A stretch of 64,000 nt of DNA from Brachybacterium massiliense (GCF_900184245.1 NZ_FXXB01000004.1:62001-126000), one strand, 5' to 3'; counted from the stretch's first letter, positions 9,445-17,844 are shown. Notes: generated by a model not told the origin, from the sequence alone. Translations and numbers: made by a program.

Positions 9445-9581
9445 GGTAGTGAAACGTGTCATGCGTCGATGCTGCTCGGCGAGGACTCGCTCGTTACAGT
9501 TCCGAGCGCCGATCCTGATCAAGCGTTTGTTCGAAACCGCTCAAAGAGGTGTGAATCGCCGATTCAGGACAGCCATATGGC
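9445..9581. other. intergenic segment at the left edge of the insertion island
   Basis: These 137 bases are less GC-rich than the flanks and contain no gene I can support. If the ISL3-type element inserted into the minus-strand secreted-protein gene described at 11000-11200, this is where the rest of that gene should be, but reading from the element outward on the minus strand meets a stop within six codons. Confidence 0.4.
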
Positions 9582-9604
9582 GGCTCTTCAGAATTGAGTG
9601 TGGG
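9582..9604 (+). repeat. left terminal inverted repeat of the ISL3-type element
   Basis: 23 bp starting GGCTCTTCAGAATTGAG; pairs with 11004-11026 with one A/G mismatch. Confidence 0.85.
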
Positions 9605-9797
9605 CGCGCCGGTGGTGCTGGGTGGCTGCGGATAGACGTCGAGGTCCTCGATGATGAGCGAACTCTTACCTCTGCTCGCACCAAGGATTTCGACGATGCA
9701 TCACCATAGTTGCCCGTGCCCCGACGTGCTCGACCGCTGTTGAAACCGCGATCTTCCCCTTGACTTCTCCGGCCTGCACCTCGTCGAGGTCACGAAC

Positions 9798-11020
9798 GTG
9801 AAGCCGGACCTGGTCCTCGAGGTCGAGTCCTGCGACGCAGTGGCGGGTTGCCCGGGATGTGGTGTCATCGCAACTGGTCACGGCCGGATCATGACCCGGC
9901 CGGTCGACGCGCCCTGGGCCGGCAGGCCAGTACTGATCCGGTGGCACAAGCGTCGCTGGATCTGCCGCGAGGAGCTCTGCGAGGTGGTCTCGTTCCTCAA
10001 GCAGGACCCAGACGCCCACGCGCTGCGGGGTCTGCTCAGCACTCGCGCGTTCCCATGGGCGATCAGACAGCTGTGCCACGAGGGCGTAACGATCCACGTC
10101 CTGGCCAAGCAGCTCGGGACGACCTGGAACACGCTCTGGTCCCAGGTCCAGCCCATCCTCGCGCGGGCCACGGCGGGCCCTGCCCGATTCGAGGGGCGTG
10201 GAGGCTCTGGGCGTGGACGAGCACATCTGGCACCACCGTGACCCGCGCCGGCGAGGCCCGAAGGAACTCGCCGGGATGGTCGACGTGACTCGCGGCACCC
10301 ACCCCATGGCGAGGCTGTTGGACCTGGTCCCGGGTAGATTCGGGATGGGCTGCCGCAACTGGGCGGACGAGCTGGACGAGTCGTTCCGCCAGGGGATCAA
10401 GATCGCGACGCTCGACCCGTCCCAGGGATACAAGAACGCGATCGATGACCGGCTTGAGGACGCGACCTGCGTGATGGACGCTTTCCACATCGTCAAGCGC
10501 GGGGGCCGCGGTCGATGACATCCGCTGCCGGATCCAGCAGGAGACCCTGGGCCATCGCGACCGGACGGGTGATCCTCTCTACGGGATCCGCCACTTCCTG
10601 CACGCCGGCAGGGACCGGCTGAGCATTCGTCAGCAGGCACGAATGGAGACCGCGTTCGCCGCACCTCCCGCAGGCCTCGCGGTCGAGGTCGCCGACCAAT
10701 TCACCCAGGGCCTCCGCGAAGTGTTCCACCGGCCCACACCCGCACGAGGCTGCCAGATCGCCCAGCGCCTCATCGACACGCTCCCCTCCTGCCCGATCCC
10801 CGAGATCGCACGGCTCGAGAAGACGCTGAGTCGATGGAATACAGCGTTCCTGGCCTACTTCGACACCGACGGCGCGAGCAACGGCGGGACAGAGGCCGTC
10901 AACGGGATCATCGAGCTCGGCCGCCGCATCGCCCGCGGCTTCCGGAATTTCGAGCACTACCGCCTCCGAATGCTCCTCATCACCGGCGGCCTCGACGCCT
11001 CACCCCACACTCAACTCTGA
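9798..11020 (+). pseudogene. ISL3-family transposase, two frameshifts
   Basis: Three consecutive reading frames together give one ISL3-type DDE transposase of about 406 aa. Part 1 (9798 to ~10194) has the N-terminal zinc-finger pair CPGCG and the helix-turn-helix region. Part 2 (~10195-10503) has the catalytic-core start GVDEHIWHH and MDAFHIVK. Part 3 runs to the stop at 11018-11020 inside the right inverted repeat, with TEAVNGIIELGRR and the C-terminal RNFEHYRLRML. The breaks fall in G runs at 10193-10196 and 10501-10505; removing one G from each restores a continuous frame. So it is either freshly inactivated or the sequence has homopolymer errors. Confidence 0.88.
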
Positions 11021-11200
11021 AGAGCCCTCATAGTCCGTGGGATGAGCTCTCTGATACTCCTCAACAGCTACGAAGAACGCGTCCGGATCGCTCTTCTTGA
11101 CCTCTGCCATCGCAGGTTGTGTGAGGACGAGCGAAACAAGAACGGCGGCCGAGGCGGCCACCAGTGTGCGGATCTTGCTTGTTCGAGTTGTGGTCCTGAT
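11000..11200 (-). pseudogene. secreted small protein gene truncated by the ISL3-type element
   Basis: Minus-strand frame with a classic signal peptide: basic n-region (TTTRTSKIR), hydrophobic core (LVAASAAVLVSLVL) and a signal-peptidase I site after AMA, followed by ~24 residues of an acidic mature chain (EVKKSDPDAFFVAVEEYQ). The chain then runs into the inverted repeat of the element at 11026 and stops at 11000, so the original C-terminus is lost. An AAGGAG sits seven bases before an ATC (11200-11198) where an ATG would be expected; no other convincing start is near, so the start may also have mutated. Family unknown. Confidence 0.5.
11004..11026 (-). repeat. right terminal inverted repeat of the ISL3-type element
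   Basis: Reverse complement begins GGCTCTTCAGAGTTGAG; 22 of 23 positions match the left end. The transposase stop codon is inside it. Confidence 0.85.
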
Positions 11201-11410
11201 GACTGGACTCCTTGTCGGGAGTTGCAGCCGTCCAAGGGCACCCGCAGAAGCTATGAAGACGCGGTCGCCTTGCGGTCCCCTCATCAGGCTGACGACGTCG
11301 TACGTCGTTTTGCGAGGTCCTCGTTGGCCCCATGTCGCACCACCCTGCGCACGCTGACCAGAATCTTGCAAGAGCCCGTAAAAATCAATGGCACGTCCGG
11401 AAGAGCCTGA
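11201..11410. other. spacer between the two small minus-strand genes
   Basis: 210 bases with no supported gene. Two GGCTCTT/GGGCTCTT motifs on the minus strand near 11385-11410 resemble the tips of the ISL3-type inverted repeats, which hints at earlier insertion and excision events. Confidence 0.3.
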
Positions 11411-11572
11411 TCAGTCCTTCTTTTGCACCTCCGGTTCGGTCTGCTCCTGTGCACGTTCGGCGTCTCGATCCTTGAGCCCATCGCGGACTCCTCGGCGCAC
11501 GGCTAGATAGACGATGTAGCCCGTGACCGCTATTGCGAGAGCGGTCAGAGCGAGTAAGGTCAGTGGATCCAT
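11411..11572 (-). CDS. 53-aa single-pass membrane protein
   Basis: A short gene that is easy to overlook. It starts with ATG at 11572 behind a strong purine-rich site (GAGAGGAGAGAG) and ends at TGA 11411. The protein has an N-terminal transmembrane helix (about residues 4-25, DPLTLLALTALAIAV onward), a basic stop-transfer stretch (RRGVRDGLKDRD) and a charged, glutamate-rich tail ending QKKD. It uses a TTA leucine codon and is less GC-rich than the neighbours, signs of foreign origin. The layout resembles small one-helix proteins of the DUF6019 kind, but that is only an impression. It lies upstream of the truncated secreted-protein gene on the same strand; the two may have been co-transcribed. 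Confidence 0.62.
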   Translation of the reverse strand: MDPLTLLALTALAIAVTGYIVYLAVRRGVRDGLKDRDAERAQEQTEPEVQKKD

Positions 11573-11639
11573 TTGCTCTCTCCTCTCGGTTCTCCAGCCA
11601 CCCTATCGAGCAAGTGGGATGGTGTCCGGAGAGTTGAGT

Positions 11640-11738
11640 GGCTCTTCCCAGATTAGGGGGTAGCGGTGGGGCGTGGGGTGGGCGCGTCGGTGCCGGGATA
11701 GACGTCGAGGTCTCCCGAAGATGGAAGTTCTGACACTC
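11640..11738 (+). mobile_element. stranded left end of a second ISL3-type element
   Basis: Begins GGCTCTTCCCAGATTAG, like the tip of the complete element, and shares the 16-base internal block GATAGACGTCGAGGTC (11697-11712) with 9631-9646 at a similar distance from the tip. It is cut off by the IS3-family element at 11739 and no transposase remains. Upstream, AGAGTTGAGTG also matches inner bases of the intact element's repeat, suggesting nested ends. Confidence 0.65.
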
Positions 11739-11792
11739 TGAATCGGCCCAGGTTTGATGCCGCTGCTGTTTGAGTCCGGAAGGATGGACAGC

Positions 11793-12104
11793 ATGCCGAA
11801 GAAGATCGATCCCCAGCTGCGCGCGAGGTGCGTGCGCCTCGTGCGAGAGCACCAGCAGGAGTACCCCTCCCGGTTCGCCGCATTGGTCGCGGTCGCCCGC
11901 CAGGAAGGCGTCTCGAAGGAGTCCGTGAGACGGTGGCTGGCCCAGGCTGGCGTCGACGACGGCACCCGCCCCGGCGTCACCAGTAAGGAGTCCGCCGAGG
12001 TCAAGCGCTTGAAGGCCGAGAACCGGCGGTTGCGGGAGGATAACGAGATTCTCCGGAAGGCGTCGATTTTCTTCGCGGGGGAGCTCGACCCCCGCAACCG
12101 CTGA
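11793..12104 (+). CDS. IS3-family transposase OrfA
   Basis: A 103-aa helix-turn-helix protein, the DNA-binding subunit of IS3-type transposases. It shows the N-terminal basic MPKKIDPQLRARCVRLV segment, the HTH around residues 30-50 (EGVSKESVRRWL), and a C-terminal leucine-zipper-like coiled coil (VKRLKAENRRLREDNEIL) ending FFAGELDPRNR. ATG 11793 is preferred because GGAAGG lies nine bases upstream; the in-frame ATG 11784 directly abuts that site. The CCCCC run at 12089-12093 near the end is a plausible -1 frameshift site joining OrfA to OrfB. Confidence 0.85.
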   Translation: MPKKIDPQLRARCVRLVREHQQEYPSRFAALVAVARQEGVSKESVRRWLAQAGVDDGTRPGVTSKESAEVKRLKAENRRLREDNEILRKASIFFAGELDPRNR

Positions 12105-13081
12105 TCATCGCGTTCATCGACGAGATGAGAGCCGAGGGTTTCGCAGTCGAGTCGATCCTCCGCGTCCTGCGCCAACAGGGCCTGAGGATCGCTGCAAGGA
12201 CCTACCGGTCTTGGAAGAGCCCGGCCCGAATCACAGCCCGCACCGTCACAGATGCCCTGGTCGAAGACCAGATCCGTGCCCTGGCCTAGAAGGTCAACGA
12301 GGCCACTGGACTGGTCCAGATGACTCCCGAGGGTCTCTACGGGCGACGGAAGTGGGTCGCCCTGCTCCGCCGCCAGGCTGGTCTCACCGCCACGTCTCGC
12401 GGTGCGGTGGACCGAGCGATGAGGACCCTCGGGCTTGAAGGTGTTCGGCGGGCGAAGAAGCTGCGCACCACCATCCCTGATCCGGACGGGAAACGTGCCG
12501 GTGACCTGCTGAACCGTGGCTTCACCGCGGCGGCTCCGAACCTGGTCTGGGTTACCGACTTCACCTAATTTCGCACCTGGGCGGGGTTCGTCTATGTCGC
12601 GTTCGTCGTGGACGTCTTCGCTCAGCGGATCGTGGGCTGGCACGCCAGCGCGAGCAAAAAGGTCGACCTGGTCATGACCCCGCTGCGGATCGCGCTCTGG
12701 CAACGCGAACGGGAAGGAAAGCCCGTCTCACCAGGGGGTTTTGCCCATCACAGCGATGCAGGGTCTCAATACACAGCGATTCGGCTGACCGAGCATCTCG
12801 CGCTCGAGGGCATCTCCCCGTCGATCGGGACCGTCGGCGATGCCTATGACAACGCCCTGATGGAGACCGTGAACGGGCTCTTCAGGACCGAGTGCATCCG
12901 CACCACCGTCTTCCACACCGGCCCCTATCGGACCCTCGCAGACGTCGAGTACGCGACCTCCGGGTGGGTCGACTGGTATAACAACAGGCGCCTCCACGGC
13001 TCGCTCGGGATGCTCACCCCGATAGAGTTCGAGACGCTCCACTACGAGGCCCTCACCCGAGAGCCCGAACCCGCAAAGTAG
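12089..13081 (+). pseudogene. IS3-family transposase OrfB with two premature stops
   Basis: The frame is -1 relative to OrfA and starts at the frameshift region. It encodes the HTH_21 segment (AFIDEMRAEGFAVESILRVL) and the rve integrase core with its DDE residues: TDFT, HHSDAGSQYTA and the late glutamate in VGDAYDNALMETVNGLF, then WYNNRRLHGSLG. Two in-frame stops interrupt it: TAG at 12287-12289 and TAA at 12566-12568. Each is one base from a sense codon expected in the family (TGG and TAC). Decay by point mutation, not rearrangement. Confidence 0.88.
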
Positions 13082-13141
13082 CGGCAGAGAACCCGGGCCG
13101 ATTCACTTCGGCGCTATGACGCTGTCCGGTGCCAGTGAGCC

Positions 13142-14392
13142 ATGGAGGCGGAGGCTTCGTTAGACTGGCGGTCGTGTCTGCGACCCCGCCCTGCCCCGAC
13201 CAGCCCCGCCGCTCCCGAGGGGGCGCCCGCCCGCCGGATCGGGGTTGTCGGCGCGGGCCAGCTTGCCCGTATGATGCTCGGTCCCGCAATCGAACTGGGC
13301 CTCGAGCTCGAGGTGCTCGCCATAGATTCGGCCGAGAGCGCCGCCGCCGTCGCCGCCGTAATGCAGTTCGGACGCCACGACGACGAGACGGCCGTGCGGG
13401 AATTCGCCGGAGCGGTCGACGCCCTCACCTTCGACCACGAGCACGTTCCCACCGCGATCCTCGAGGGGATCGAACGTGACGCCATCGCCGCGGTTCGACC
13501 CGGGTCGGCCGCCCTCGCTCACGCTCAGGACAAGCTCGTCATGCGCGAGCGGCTCACGGCCCTCGGTCATCCGTGCCCGCGATGGTGGCGGATCGGGTCC
13601 GCCGCCGCGCTCGAGCACGCGCTGTCCAAGTCCGGCGGCCGGATCGTGGTCAAGACCCCGCGCGGCGGGTACGACGCCCACGGCGTGCGACTCATCGAGG
13701 ACGCCGCGCAGGGCGAGGACTGGCTTGAAGCGCACGGCGAGCTGCTCGCCGAGGAGCTCGTGCCCTTCACCCGCGAGCTCTCCGCCCAGGTCGCCCGTCG
13801 CCCCGGAGGAGAGGCGATCGCCTACCCCGTGGTGCAGTCGGTGCAGAAGGACGGGGTCTGCTACGAGGTCGTCGCCCCCGCCCCCGATCTCGATGCGGAG
13901 AGCCAGCAGCGGATCCAGGCCCTGGCCCTCGCGATCGCCGAGGACCTCGACGTCACCGGGATGCTCGCCGTCGAGCTGTTCGAGACCGCGGACGGCCAGG
14001 TGCTCGTCAACGAGCTGGCCATGCGCCCCCACAACACCGGGCACTGGTCCATGGACGGCGCCGTGACCGGACAGTTCGAGCAGCACCTGCGCGCCGTCGC
14101 GGATCTGCCGCTCGGGGCCACCGACCCGATCGCCCCCGCGGCCGTGATGGTGAACCTGCTCGGCGGCATCGCCGAGGACCTCGCCCCCGGAGCGCATGCC
14201 GCGCTCGCCGCCGATCCGGCGCTGAAGATCCACCTCTACGGCAAGTCAGTACGTCCCGGCCGAAAGATCGGCCACGTCACCCTCGTCGGCGACGATCCCG
14301 CCGCACTGCTCGAACGTGCCCATCGCGCCGAGCGCCTGATCATCGACGGACCGCCCCAGCCCGCACCCACCACCCCCGGAGGACACCGATGA
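13142..14392 (+). CDS. purK: 5-(carboxyamino)imidazole ribonucleotide synthase
   Basis: ATP-grasp enzyme of purine synthesis that turns AIR, ATP and bicarbonate into N5-CAIR; the downstream purE product uses it. Conserved [12 protein letters not shown] opens the fold, followed by [18 protein letters not shown] and [18 protein letters not shown]. Coordinates use ATG 13142, giving 416 aa, but residues 1-30 are not family-like. A better start looks like GTG 13174, seven bases behind a TAGACT -10 box; it is one base out of frame and would be in frame if the G run at 13219-13223 were one shorter. The IS3 element ends 37 bases upstream, so the natural 5' region may be altered. The purE ATG overlaps its stop. 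Confidence 0.9.
   Translation: MEAEASLDWRSCLRPRPAPTSPAAPEGAPARRIGVVGAGQLARMMLGPAIELGLELEVLAIDSAESAAAVAAVMQFGRHDDETAVREFAGAVDALTFDHEHVPTAILEGIERDAIAAVRPGSAALAHAQDKLVMRERLTALGHPCPRWWRIGSAAALEHALSKSGGRIVVKTPRGGYDAHGVRLIEDAAQGEDWLEAHGELLAEELVPFTRELSAQVARRPGGEAIAYPVVQSVQKDGVCYEVVAPAPDLDAESQQRIQALALAIAEDLDVTGMLAVELFETADGQVLVNELAMRPHNTGHWSMDGAVTGQFEQHLRAVADLPLGATDPIAPAAVMVNLLGGIAEDLAPGAHAALAADPALKIHLYGKSVRPGRKIGHVTLVGDDPAALLERAHRAERLIIDGPPQPAPTTPGGHR
13161..13166 (+). promoter_or_regulatory. -10 box TAGACT, leaderless-type, upstream of GTG 13174
   Basis: TAGACT is spaced seven bases from GTG 13174, matching other leaderless starts in this window. That GTG is in the wrong frame for purK as sequenced, which is why the annotated start is uncertain. 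Confidence 0.45.
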
Positions 14393-14907
14393 CCGAGAGC
14401 ACCGCACACCCGAGGGTGGGCATCGTGATGGGGTCGGACTCCGACTACCCGGTGATGAAGGCCGCCGAGGAGGCGCTCGCCGAGTTCGACCTCAGCGCCT
14501 CGGTCGAGGTGATCTCCGCGCACCGCATGCCCGAGGACATGGTCGCCTGGGGCCGCGGCGCCGCCGAGCGCGGACTGCGCGTGGTGATCGCCGGAGCCGG
14601 CGGCGCCGCCCACCTGCCCGGCATGCTCGCCTCCCTCACCCCGCTGCCCGTGATCGGGGTGCCGGTGCCGCTCAAGCACCTCGACGGCATCGACTCCCTG
14701 CTCTCGATCGTGCAGATGCCGGCCGGCGTGCCGGTCGCGACCGTCTCGATCGGCGGGGCCCGGAACGCAGGGCTGATGGCCGCCCGCATCCTCGCCGCCG
14801 GCGGGGACCCCGAGGCCGCCGCGCTGCGCGAGCGGATGATCGCGTTCCAGGCGGAGCTGCGCCAGATCGCTCTTGCCAAAGGGGAGAAGCTGCGAGAGAG
14901 CCGGTGA
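14389..14907 (+). CDS. purE: 5-(carboxyamino)imidazole ribonucleotide mutase
   Basis: A 172-aa class I PurE that rearranges N5-CAIR to [17 protein letters not shown] lies near residues 10-22, SAHRMPEDM near 44-52 with the catalytic histidine, and [14 protein letters not shown] near 66-79. Length is normal. The ATG overlaps the purK stop (ATGA), so the pair is translationally coupled, and the following acyltransferase gene overlaps its stop in turn. Confidence 0.96.
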   Translation: MTESTAHPRVGIVMGSDSDYPVMKAAEEALAEFDLSASVEVISAHRMPEDMVAWGRGAAERGLRVVIAGAGGAAHLPGMLASLTPLPVIGVPVPLKHLDGIDSLLSIVQMPAGVPVATVSIGGARNAGLMAARILAAGGDPEAAALRERMIAFQAELRQIALAKGEKLRESR

Positions 14908-16019
14908 GCTCCTCCGCCCCCGCCGCGCCGACGGGACGGATCGCCTGGCTCGATCTCGCCCGCGCCGCGGCGATCGTGCTCGTGGTGGTCTACCACGTGG
15001 CCTCGGGCGCCGGATACGACCTGCTTCCCCGGGACGGCGGCGCGGCCGGCTACTGGTGGTCGTCCGTCAACATCATGCTGGCGCCGATCCCGATGAACCT
15101 GTTCTTCCTGATCTCGGGCATGTTCGCGGTGCGCGCCGTGCACCGGCCGTTCGCCCGGGTGGTGCGCCCGCGGATCCTGGACATGGCATGGCCCTACCTG
15201 CTGTGGAGCGCCGTCTTCGCCGTGACCGCGTGGACCCGCTACGCCCCCGAGGACCCGGTGGGCTACATGCGCAGCCAGGCCGAGGCGACCCTGGTGGTGA
15301 TGGGACCGTACTGGTTCATCGCCGTGCTGCCGGTGTTCTTCCTCGCCGCCCGGCTGGGCCGGGACCGGCCCCGCCTGCTGCTTGCCGCAGCGCTCGCCGT
15401 CTACCTCCTGGCCTGGCCGCTGAAGATGCTGATGCTCACCCAGGAGTGGATCCCCGCACTGGTCAGCGAGGGGCTCTACCGGTTCACGATCTACGCGGTG
15501 TGGTACCTCGGCGGGTTCGTCCTGCGGGACCGGATCATCGCCCTGGTGGGCGGGATCGGGGCGCTGCGGGGCCTGCTGATCCTGGGCCTCTTCGCCGTGG
15601 TCACCGCCACCATGTTCTTCGGCCAGTACGCCCCGCTGCTCGAGCGCGCGCTGCATGCCGCCGCCTCGCTCACCGGAGTGCTCGGCGTGATGGCTCTGCT
15701 GCCCCGTGCCGCGAGCAGCGCACCGATCGCCCGTGCCGGCTCCCTGGTGGGCAGCCGCACGCTCGAGATCTACATGATCCATCCGCTGGTGCTCAACGCC
15801 GTGGTGGTGCTCTACCCCGGCAGCGCGCTCGACGCGGCGCTGCACGGCACATGGACGGCGGATCTGCTGCTGATTCCGGCGGTCTCGGCGCTCGCCCTCG
15901 GCGCCGGGCTGCTCGCCCACACCCTCGCGGCCCGCCCGGGCCTGGGCTGGCTGTTCGAGTTCCCGCGCGCACGGGAGAGGAACACCACCACCGGCGGGGC
16001 GCGCCCGGGGAGTCCCTGA
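14904..16019 (+). CDS. acyltransferase-3 family membrane protein
   Basis: A 371-aa polytopic protein with about ten hydrophobic helices. The N-terminus reads [23 protein letters not shown], the characteristic first helix of acyltransferase-3 (OafA/NolL-like) proteins with its conserved histidine; later [10 protein letters not shown] is the typical last conserved block. Such proteins O-acetylate or succinylate surface sugars. The GTG start overlaps purE (GTGA). It opens the glycan locus physically, but it may be co-transcribed with purKE. The C-terminal ~25 residues are basic and disordered. The acyl donor and target are not deducible. Confidence 0.85.
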   Translation: MSSSAPAAPTGRIAWLDLARAAAIVLVVVYHVASGAGYDLLPRDGGAAGYWWSSVNIMLAPIPMNLFFLISGMFAVRAVHRPFARVVRPRILDMAWPYLLWSAVFAVTAWTRYAPEDPVGYMRSQAEATLVVMGPYWFIAVLPVFFLAARLGRDRPRLLLAAALAVYLLAWPLKMLMLTQEWIPALVSEGLYRFTIYAVWYLGGFVLRDRIIALVGGIGALRGLLILGLFAVVTATMFFGQYAPLLERALHAAASLTGVLGVMALLPRAASSAPIARAGSLVGSRTLEIYMIHPLVLNAVVVLYPGSALDAALHGTWTADLLLIPAVSALALGAGLLAHTLAARPGLGWLFEFPRARERNTTTGGARPGSP

Positions 16020-16038
16020 GCCCGGGGTGCGGGCGCGG

Positions 16039-16044
16039 TATCGT
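16039..16044 (+). promoter_or_regulatory. -10 box TATCGT, leaderless-type
   Basis: TATCGT ends seven bases before ATG 16052, so transcription of the aminosugar trio probably starts at that codon. No Shine-Dalgarno site precedes the ATG. Confidence 0.5.
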
Positions 16045-16051
16045 CGCCCCC

Positions 16052-16738
16052 ATGAGCGAAACCCCCGCCTACCGGGTCGCCCCGGGGGCTGACATCTCGG
16101 AGGACGCGACCATCGGGGAGGGCAGCTCCGTCTGGCACCTCGCCCAGGTGCGTGAAGGAGCCCGCCTCGGCACCGGCTGCGTGATCGGCCGCGGCGCCTA
16201 CATCGGCTCCGGCGTGCAGATGGGCGATGGCTGCAAGGTCCAGAACTACGCGCTGGTGTACGAACCGGCCGTGCTGGCGGACGGCGTCTTCGTCGGCCCC
16301 GCCGCCGTGTTCACCAACGACCACTTCCCCCGTGCGGTGAACCCCGACCTGAGCCCGAAGTCCGCGAACGACTGGGAGCCGGTCGGCGTGACCTGCGAGA
16401 CCGGTGCCTCGATCGGAGCGCGTGCCGTGTGCGTCGCCCCCGTCACCATCGGTGCCTGGGCGATGGTCGCCGCGGGCGCCACCGTGGTCAAGGACGTCCC
16501 CCCGCACGCGCTCGTCGCGGGAGTGCCCGCGAGGCGGCTCGGCTGGGTGGGACGCTCGGGAGAGAAGCTCGTCCCGGCCTCCGACGGCACCGACGCCTGG
16601 GTCTGCCCGAGGACAGGGGAGTGGTACGTCCCCGACGACTCCACCGGCGGGCTGCTGCTCGCCTCCTCGCCGCTGGCCGATGCACCGCGCCCGGCCACGC
16701 TCACCGACCCCGACGCACAGGATGGACTTCCCGCATGA
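16052..16738 (+). CDS. left-handed beta-helix N-acetyltransferase (WbpD/WlbB-like)
   Basis: A 228-aa hexapeptide-repeat acyltransferase. From residue ~10 to ~155 the chain consists of beta-helix turns (for example ISEDATIGEGSSVWHLAQV, IGRGAYIGSGVQM), with the family-typical FTNDHFPRAVNPD loop near 88-100 and VAGVPARRLGWVG. This is the WlbB/WbpD type that acetylates the 3-amino group of UDP-2-acetamido-3-amino-glucuronate. About 55 extra residues at the C-terminus contain CPRTGEWY, a feature of some family members. The next two genes encode the aminotransferase and dehydrogenase expected in the same pathway, with four-base overlaps. Confidence 0.88.
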   Translation: MSETPAYRVAPGADISEDATIGEGSSVWHLAQVREGARLGTGCVIGRGAYIGSGVQMGDGCKVQNYALVYEPAVLADGVFVGPAAVFTNDHFPRAVNPDLSPKSANDWEPVGVTCETGASIGARAVCVAPVTIGAWAMVAAGATVVKDVPPHALVAGVPARRLGWVGRSGEKLVPASDGTDAWVCPRTGEWYVPDDSTGGLLLASSPLADAPRPATLTDPDAQDGLPA

Positions 16739-17844
16739 ACAGCGAACTCACGATGATCCCGCCGGCGAGGCCGTTGATCGGTCAGGAGGAGCGGGACGCG
16801 GTCGATCGCGTGCTGGCCTCGGGGATGGTGGCGCAGGGGCCGGAGGTCGCGGCGTTCGAGGAGGAGTTCTCGGCGGCGCTGGTGGGCGGCCGTGAGGTGG
16901 TCGCGGTGAATTCGGGCACCTCGGGTCAGCATCTGGGGATGCTGGCGCTGGGTCTGGGCCCGGGCGATGAGGTGATCGTGCCCTCGTTCACCTTCGCGGC
17001 GACGGCGAACACGGTCGTGGTCAGTGGTGCGACGCCGGTGTTCGTGGATGTGGATCCGCGCACGTTCACGGTGGATCCGGCGGCGGTGGAGGCGGCGATC
17101 ACCGAGCGGACGGTGGGGATCCAGCCGGTGCATCTGTATGGGCATCCCGCGCCGATGGATGCGCTGCTGGCGATCGCTGAGCGGCATGGTCTGTGGGTGT
17201 TCGAGGACGCGGCGCAGGCGCATGGGGCGATGTGGCAGGGCGCGCAGGTGGGAACGTTCGGGGATGGGGCGATGTTCTCGCTGTATCCGACGAAGAACAT
17301 GACCTCGGGCGAGGGTGGGATGGTCTCGCTCGCGCGGCCGGAGACGGCTCGTCAGGTGCGGCTGCTGCGCAATCAGGGGATGGAGACGCAGTACGCGAAC
17401 GAGGTCGCGGGGTACAACAACCGTATGACCGATATCCATGCGGCGATCGGTCGGGTCCAGCTGGGCAGGCTGCCGGGGTGGACGGCGACGCGGCAGGAGA
17501 ACGCGGCGTTCTTCGATGCGCATCTCGAGGGGGTGGTGACGCCGGTGGTGGTCGAGGGGGCCTCGCATGTGTATCACCAGTACACGATCCGGATCGAGGG
17601 TGCCTCGGCCACGGAGCGGGATGCGTTCGCGGCGGCGCTGCGGGAGGAGCATCTGGTGGGGTGCGGGGTGTACTACCCCACGCCGGTGCACCGGCTGGCG
17701 ACGTTCCGGACCGAGGTGGATCTGCCGGTGACGGAGATGCTGGCGCGCGAGGTGCTGTCGCTGCCGGTGCATCCGAGCCTGACGGATATGGATCGTGAGC
17801 GGATCGTGGCTGCGGTGAACACTGTGGCGAAGGCGGGGGCGTGA
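16735..17844 (+). CDS. DegT/DnrJ/EryC1/StrS sugar aminotransferase (WbpE/WlbC-like)
   Basis: A 369-aa PLP enzyme. The pyridoxal lysine is K187 in SLYPTKNMTSGEGGM; D158 in FEDAAQAHGA binds the cofactor nitrogen; VNSGTSGQHLG at 58-68 binds phosphate. In the Wbp/Wlb pathway this enzyme aminates the 3-keto-UDP-GlcNAcA made by the neighbouring dehydrogenase. The ATG overlaps the acetyltransferase stop and its own stop overlaps the next GTG. Its codon choice is clearly different from both neighbours, with G-ending alanine, valine and threonine codons and several GAT/CAT codons where the neighbours prefer C-ending forms; this suggests acquisition from another genome. Confidence 0.92.
   Translation: MNSELTMIPPARPLIGQEERDAVDRVLASGMVAQGPEVAAFEEEFSAALVGGREVVAVNSGTSGQHLGMLALGLGPGDEVIVPSFTFAATANTVVVSGATPVFVDVDPRTFTVDPAAVEAAITERTVGIQPVHLYGHPAPMDALLAIAERHGLWVFEDAAQAHGAMWQGAQVGTFGDGAMFSLYPTKNMTSGEGGMVSLARPETARQVRLLRNQGMETQYANEVAGYNNRMTDIHAAIGRVQLGRLPGWTATRQENAAFFDAHLEGVVTPVVVEGASHVYHQYTIRIEGASATERDAFAAALREEHLVGCGVYYPTPVHRLATFRTEVDLPVTEMLAREVLSLPVHPSLTDMDRERIVAAVNTVAKAGA

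Larger units (their letters stand above)
9582..11026. mobile_element. ISL3-type insertion sequence with degraded transposase
   Basis: The 1445-bp element is bounded by 23-bp terminal inverted repeats that differ at a single position (9582-9604 and 11004-11026; each end starts GGCTCTTCAGA). It contains one transposase reading frame on the plus strand, interrupted by two frameshifts. No matching 8-bp target duplication is seen (left flank CATATGGC, right flank CTCATAGT), which suggests loss of flanking DNA or later rearrangement. The ends look intact enough to be mobilised in trans if a related active copy exists. Confidence 0.85.
11739..13105. mobile_element. IS3-family insertion sequence, inactive
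   Basis: 1367 bp bounded by 26-bp imperfect inverted repeats (11739-11764 and 13080-13105, 22 of 26 matching; both outer ends read TGAATCGGCCC). It holds orfA and a frameshift-expressed orfB in the usual overlapping arrangement. orfB carries two in-frame stops, so the element cannot make a full transposase itself. No clear 3-4 bp target duplication was recognised. It truncated an older ISL3-type end and its right end lies 37 bases before purK. Confidence 0.85.

Noticed and set aside
9582..13105. Island as one composite transposon carrying cargo
   Set aside because: The outer elements belong to different families (ISL3 and IS3) with unrelated ends, so they cannot act as matched ends of one composite unit; only the two ISL3-type ends might.
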